NCBI RefSeq assembly: GCF_030272615.1
Contig: NC_081405.1
Location: 472,428,008 to 472,492,007 of the forward strand
Direction of reading: 5' to 3'
Length of the DNA stretch: 64,000 nucleotides
From: Cryptomeria japonica
Taxonomy: Eukaryota > Streptophyta > Pinopsida > Cupressales > Cupressaceae
A program made the position numbers and the translations under genes. Positions within the stretch are counted from its first letter, which is position 1. Each line of letters begins with the position of its first letter. Under the pieces are notes generated by a model that saw nothing but the letters and a program-made list of their open reading frames with translations, did no database searches and was not told the origin of the DNA. Of this stretch, positions 59,289 through 64,000 are shown piece by piece.

Positions 59289-59480
59289 ACATTACTTGAA
59301 AAAATATTTATTTCTATTATAATTAAAAAAATTAATTTCATAATTTTTAATAGATTTTATGTATATGATAATAATATGAGACTTTGTCATGTCATTATGG
59401 AAAGTCTACAACATACCAACTTTTTAGATTTGTAATGAGTTTCACTTGTTGCCCCTCTATGCAGTTATTTATTATATTGC

Positions 59481-60363
59481 AACTTAGACACTAAGCTATA
59501 CTAGCAATGAAGAAATGAACCTAAATAATCCAAAGGATATAGACTATTACAAAGCAAAATATTACATATTTAATTGAAATACCTGTTGTTGAAGAGTTTT
59601 CTTTCAGTTGGTAAGTTTGAATAATGCACTGCATAGGTATTTATTAAATGTTTAGGCAGCGGTTAAGGGTAGTTAGCATTAACTTATTCTATGCTTTAAT
59701 TTCCTCATTTGTCTCTATTTGTAGATGTGTCACCTATGTTTTAGGTTTCAATAATTAGTTTCTTCTATGTTTGGGCATGCATGAAACATATGTGGCAGTT
59801 TTTCGTTACATTTAATTAATTGTCAGCTACAGATGAGTCACCATCTTTTTAATTTCCCATAATTATTTTCCCCAGTTGTGGTTAAATTTGATTAACTTCC
59901 ACTCATATTTGTCTCTCATTTTTGGTTAAGTTTAATTAACTTCCACTCATGGCTTTTACCTATTTTTAGGCACATTCTATTTTCATGTGTGAGACAACTA
60001 TTATGGGAAGATGTGGATTGGCAAGTCCACTTAAAACAAAGCCTATTGAGTAATTAATAAATTAATTTTCCACCAATCACGAGATATTATTATTTATTTA
60101 TTTTAAAAATGAAATTTAATAAAGTTAACATGTGAAATGTTTAACTTTATAATTTATCAAAGTTATTTTTTGTAATTCTATTGGCTAAAATCATATGGTG
60201 TTATAGAAGTAGACTTTTGGAATTTGTAATCGTGAGAATTTTTTAAGCCATCAATTGTCCTCCACTATGCATGATTTATTACTTGTAATATTTATAGCCA
60301 CATATTTTTATAGTTTAATGTTTGATGTTAGAGTTTAATTTTTTAATTTTTATAGTTTATGTT
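59481..60363. other. Unassigned AT-rich stretch
   Basis: No ORF of note. Two copies of a TTGGTTAAGTTTAATTAACTTCCACTCAT-like sequence near 59,880 and 59,930 (longer than quoted blocks TTAATTAACTTCCACTCAT) form a small direct repeat. Nothing else recognised. Confidence 0.4.
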
Positions 60364-60512
60364 AAAAATTAATCAAAATATGCCAATAGTGGCATGCTGT
60401 GATGGTTAAGATGTTGTGTTGTTCTTGCCATCAAGGTTCAAATTCCACTAGTTCATAGCTCCGGGTTAAAAGCATTTACCCCTTTAAAAAAATAAAAAAT
60501 TAATTAAAATAT
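60364..60512 (+). mobile_element. tRNA-derived SINE with 18-bp target duplication
   Basis: Body 60,382-60,494. It contains a box A-like TGCTGTGATGGTTAAG (about 60,395-60,410) and a perfect box B GGTTCAAATTCC (60,435-60,446), the internal RNA polymerase III promoter of tRNA-derived SINEs. A GGGTTAAA/TTTACCC hairpin and an A-rich tail follow. AAAAATTAATCAAAATAT (60,364-60,381) and AAAAATTAATTAAAATAT (60,495-60,512) are target duplications with one mismatch. It has no protein and depends on LINE reverse transcriptase. The 3' hairpin resembles those of the LINEs in this window. Confidence 0.85.
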
Positions 60513-60570
60513 ATTTCTAATTTTTTTTATATTAATTTAGAATTAGTTTTATCTTTATATTATTTAAAAA

Positions 60571-62648
60571 AATAATTAAATATTTTTTAGATTTTTCTAA
60601 AATAAGTTATTTTTTTATTGATAATATAGTGATTTTATTAATATTTAAATTTAGATTTACATTGATATTAAGAGTCTAAGATAGTAACAACCACAAAAAC
60701 CCTAACAACCTTTCTAACATAGATCAACATAATGTTTTCTTTCATAGACTGTCATCCGACACACAAAACCCCTATACAGATTATACATGACATCTACTAT
60801 ACAACCATAAATGTATTCAAATTCTTATACAAGATTTGCAACTATCAACAAAATAAAAACATCCAAGAAAAACTAGTCTTTCAAGAACCACAAAACTACA
60901 AAAAACCTATTCTTCAAATAAACCTATTTTTTGCTTTCCCTGAGGGATCCATTGACCCAGTAGTCTTCAAAATTGAGTTTTGTTCAAACTTCACCTTTAC
61001 GCTCCTTTGTTGCACCATCATCCTCATTCTCTTGTTCTGCACAAGCTTCCCCTTCTACTCTTTCATCATACTAGCATTCTCAAGGTCTAGGTTCTTCTCA
61101 CAGAGGTAGTCTTTTAGAGCCTCCCATCCAATGTAATATTTCTCTTTCCTTTTGTCCACATTACTCACCAAACTCTTCCGAATGAAAAGTTGGATCTATG
61201 AGTGTTGGTTGCCAACTTTCAAACAATCTCCCTTTGCAACTAATAATTAAATATTTTTTAGATTTTTCTAAAATAAGTTATTTTTTTATTGATAATATAG
61301 TGATTTTATTAATATTTAAATTTAGATTTACATTGATATTAAGAGTCTAAGATAGTAACAACCACAAAAACCCTAACAACCTTTCTAACATAGATCAACA
61401 TAATGTTTTCTTTCATAGACTGTCATCCGACACACAAAACCCCTATACAGATTATACATGACATCTACTATAAAACCATAAATGTATTCAAATTCTTATA
61501 CAAGATTTGCAACTATCAACAAAATAAAAACATCCAAGAAAAACTAGTCTTTCAAGAACCACAAAACTACAAAAAACCTATTCTTCAAATAAACCTATTT
61601 TTTGCTTTCCCTGAGGGATCCATTGACCCAGTAGTCTTCAAAATTGAGTTTTGTTCAAACTTCACCTTTACGCTCCTTTGTTGCACCATCATCCTCATTC
61701 TCTTGTTCTACACAAGCTTCCCCTTCTACTCTTTCATCATCCTAGCATTGTCAAGGTCTAGGCTCTTCTCACAGAGGTAGTCTTTCAGAGCCTCCCATCC
61801 AATGTAATATTTCTCTTTCCTTTTGTCCACATTACTCACCAAACTCTGCCAAATGAAAAGTTGGATCTATGAGTGTTGGTTGCCAACTTTCAGACAATCT
61901 CCCTTTGCAACTAATAATTAAATATTTTTTAGATTTTTCTAAAATAAGTTATTTTTTTATTGATAATATAGTGATTTTATTAATATTTAAATTTATATTT
62001 ACATTGATATTAAGAGTCTAAGATAGTAACAACCACAAAAACCCTAACAACCTTTCTAACATAGATCAACATAATGTTTTCTTTCATAGACTGTCATCCG
62101 ACACACAAAACCCCTATACATATTATACATGACATATACTATACAACCATAATTGTATTCAACTTCTTATACAAGACTTGCAACTATCAACAAAATAAAA
62201 ACATCCAAGAAAAACCAGTCTTTCAAGAACCACAGAAACTACAAAAAACCTATTCTTCAAATAAACCTATTTTTTGCTTGCCCTGAGGGATCCATTGACT
62301 CAGTAGTCTTCAAAATTGAGCTTTGCTCAAACTTCACCTTTATGCTCCTTTGTTACACCATCATCCTCATTCTCTTGTTCTACACAAGCTTCCCCTTCTA
62401 CTCTTTCATCGCACCAACATTCTCAAGGTCTAGGCTCTTCTCACAGAGGTAGTCTTTTAGAGCCTCTCATCCAATGTAATATTTCTCTTTCCTTTTGTCC
62501 ACATTACTCACCAAACTCTTCCAAATGAAAAGTTGGATCTATGAGTGTTGGTTGCCAACTTTCAGCCAATCTCCCTTTGCAACTAATAATTAAATATTTT
62601 TTAGATTTTTCTAAAATAAGTTTTCTTTTTATTGATAAAATAGTGATT
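60571..62648. repeat. Tandem array of a 671-bp unit, three copies plus a partial fourth
   Basis: Units start at 60,571, 61,242, 61,913 and 62,585 at AATAATTAAATATTTTTTAG. The first two copies differ at only about eight to ten positions; the third has more changes and one extra base (near 62,235). The fourth stops at about 62,648 where LINE-3 is inserted. A 125-codon plus-strand ORF (60,732-61,109 and 61,403-61,780) is open in copies one and two, but is shifted in copy three and lacks any motif I know. With so few differences its openness says little. No tandem-repeat monomer of a known satellite recognised. Confidence 0.9.
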
Positions 62649-64000
62649 TTTTTTTTTTTTTGATAAAAGTGGAATACTCCACTAATTTTATTAATATATA
62701 TATATTTTTAATTTTTACATAGGATTCAAAGGGCATACCAGAGGAAAGAACTTTGGAAAGAAAACCTCCGATCATAGCTCATAAAAGAAACCTATAGCAA
62801 CCTCCTAAAAGTTTATACAATCAGCCGCGTAGAAAGTGCGGTCACCTATAATATCAGCTTTACATAGAGGCCATATGGTGCTTAACATACCCAACAGATA
62901 ATTCTTCAAAAAATAAACTTCTCTGCTTGCTAATAAAGGAAGGAGACAGATGAAGCCGTAGTCCTGCTCAAAAACCTGTGGACCAAAATCTTCATGCTCT
63001 CTATTACTTTGTAAAACTTGTGCTATAATGCAAAACCAAGATTCTTTATACCAAGGAGTTCAAGAACCAAGTGCTAGAGCCTTCCAATGGAGGAGATGAA
63101 GGAGGCACCATCTAGATAGGAGAAACCAACACTGGCGAAGCCCGAATGGTGTGCATTGATTCTAAAAGAAAGTGGATTGCTGCAAATATATTGACAGCTG
63201 CAGCCAAACAATCTGGTGAAACATGATCTAGTAGAGCTACCATAGCAAATAATGTATCATCATATGAGTTAGATATCAAACCATTCCTTAAAATTGAAAG
63301 AAGTTCCCCATGCCAACCGGAGGATAGTAACTGAGAACGAGAAATAAAACCAGCATATTAAAAATCACCAAATTCAAAATGGTAATTAGATAATGCACTG
63401 TCCAAATCATCAGTAGTGTAGAAATGGGAGTTGAAATATGCATCAAAAATTGCCCTGACCATAGCAGAATCCAGAAGCACATCCATACAGATTGTGAGAA
63501 ACCGAGATGCAATATCAACAAGAAAACAACTTGTGCTTTTTGCCAGCCATTGCTTTCCCAAAACTTTGCAAAAAGCCAGAGAAAAATCCAGTGAATAAAC
63601 TTGAAACAAACGCCCAAGCTTTTCATCATCCAAAACATAAGAATCTTGGAAATCATAGTATTTGCGAGGCATCAAAATGCGGTAACCCACTAATTCCATC
63701 AAGAAAGATAATGCAAAGCCAAGAGAAAGCACAGGTATAAAGAGCTCAATATCATCATAAGATAGCAACACAACCACGAAAGGTCAGCACAATAACTATT
63801 ACCTCAAGCAAGCCCAAAAAAGATACGTGCAAAACAACAACAAGAAGCCGCCACCTTATTTAAAAAATGATGACAATATCCACACGCTACACAAAGCCAT
63901 AAATAAAAAACATGCCAAGCAATAAACCAAGATATCCACATGAGAGAGATCTCCCAAATGGATCAAGAAAACTCAAAAATCTGCCACCACTTGGAAAGGA
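62649..64000 (-). mobile_element. LINE-3, 3' part, continuing past the window
   Basis: The minus-strand 3' end has a pure T/A tail (62,648-62,660), TTTTATCA, and a hairpin with AGTGGA/TCCACT arms (62,668-62,683). The next ~100 bp (CTATGTAAAAATT region, then GGATTCAAAGGGCATACC in plus reading at about 62,725) match the 3' end of LINE-1 (45,298), so both belong to one family. It is inserted in the fourth 671-bp repeat and runs off the right edge. Confidence 0.8.
63115..63777 (-). pseudogene. Extra C-terminal ORF of LINE-3
   Basis: 63,777-63,358 is open for 139 codons and then continues, with a stop, in the same direction to about 63,115. It has a hydrophobic N-terminal segment (FIPVLSLGFALSFLMELVG), RKYYDFQDSYVLDDEKLG, ICMDVLLDSAMVRAIFDAYF and LDSALSNYHFEFGDF. 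It is homologous to the LINE-1 ORF at 45,582-46,331. Function unknown. The hydrophobic stretch could be a membrane segment or signal anchor. Confidence 0.6.

Larger units (their letters stand above)
55004..59290 (-). mobile_element. 5'-truncated LINE (LINE-2)
   Basis: On the minus strand it begins at about 59,290 inside the RT thumb region (LGLPLTVKDVSNSLWISILE), continues with RT connection, zf-RVT (58,596-58,132) and RNase H (57,820-57,345). It ends with a long additional ORF region (57,100-55,170), a hairpin with AAGGG/CCCTT arms (55,026-55,041) and a T/A-rich tail near 55,005-55,015. The abrupt 5' end matches incomplete reverse transcription. It is less AT-rich than the flanks. Confidence 0.85.
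54830..59480. repeat. Flanking repeat, copy B, split by LINE-2
   Basis: Outer parts 54,830-55,003 and 59,291-59,480 correspond to copy A (45,196-45,236 plus 54,307-54,648). Comparison with copy A shows where LINE-2 entered: within GTTTTTGATT / TTGAAAAAATA. Confidence 0.75.

Noticed and set aside
60382-60450. A genuine tRNA gene
   Set aside because: Box B is perfect, but the cloverleaf stems do not close, and the A-rich tail plus 18-bp target duplication mark a SINE.
60732-62452. 125-codon ORF repeated in the 671-bp array
   Set aside because: Openness in near-identical copies is not independent evidence; it is shifted in the third copy and has no known motif.

Overview
The window looks like gymnosperm-type (probably conifer) intergenic chromatin. 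I base this on the density of old, mutually nested retrotransposons, the plant signatures (iMet-type primer site, plant L1-type LINEs with a C-terminal RNase H domain, a plant-type tRNA SINE), long AT-rich stretches, and the absence of any intact host gene. The species cannot be fixed from sequence alone. Almost everything recognisable is decayed: reading frames are broken mostly by TAG/TAA/TGA codons explicable by C-to-T change, plus slips in homopolymer runs.

Layout. 81-10,080: a 5'-truncated LINE on the + strand, split by a complete Sirevirus-like LTR element (503-8,558). That element has gag and a long env-like second ORF but no pol. 10,118-11,824: a minus-strand LTR with Ty3/gypsy-like termini. 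13.1-15.9 kb: an AT-rich repeat and an unrecognised, apparently spliced pseudogene. 16.4-17.5 kb: about three tandem copies of a 359-bp repeat. 18.8-33.5 kb: a short non-autonomous LTR element (18,819-22,801) next to a decayed DDE-transposase-like gene. A unit of about 3.9 kb covering leader, LTR and transposase gene is tandemly duplicated; the right-hand copy is split by a 4.3-kb solo LTR with a perfect 5-bp target duplication. 33.8-35.6 kb: long GA and TATA microsatellites and a second copy of the AT-rich repeat. 37.8-39.0 kb: the 3' end of a probable gypsy element. 39.4-41.1 kb: a LINE-like ORF1 with no ORF2. 44.1-44.6 kb: an array of ten palindromic units.

45.2-54.3 kb: a near full-length minus-strand LINE (ORF1, endonuclease, RT, zf-RVT, RNase H and a further C-terminal ORF) with a Sirevirus-type solo LTR inside its RT region. 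55.0-59.3 kb: a 5'-truncated second LINE. These two LINEs sit in two copies of one duplicated flanking repeat. 60.4 kb: a tRNA-derived SINE with an 18-bp target duplication. 60.6-62.6 kb: three and a bit tandem 671-bp repeats, interrupted by a third minus-strand LINE that runs off the right edge.

No operon-like cooperation exists. What links the pieces is the replication machinery of the LINEs: the four LINE ends and the SINE each place a short hairpin just before the 3' tail. The observations most worth pursuing are the palindromic array, the pol-less Sirevirus-like element with an env-like ORF, the extra ORFs downstream of RNase H in several LINEs, and the unassigned DDE transposase family.
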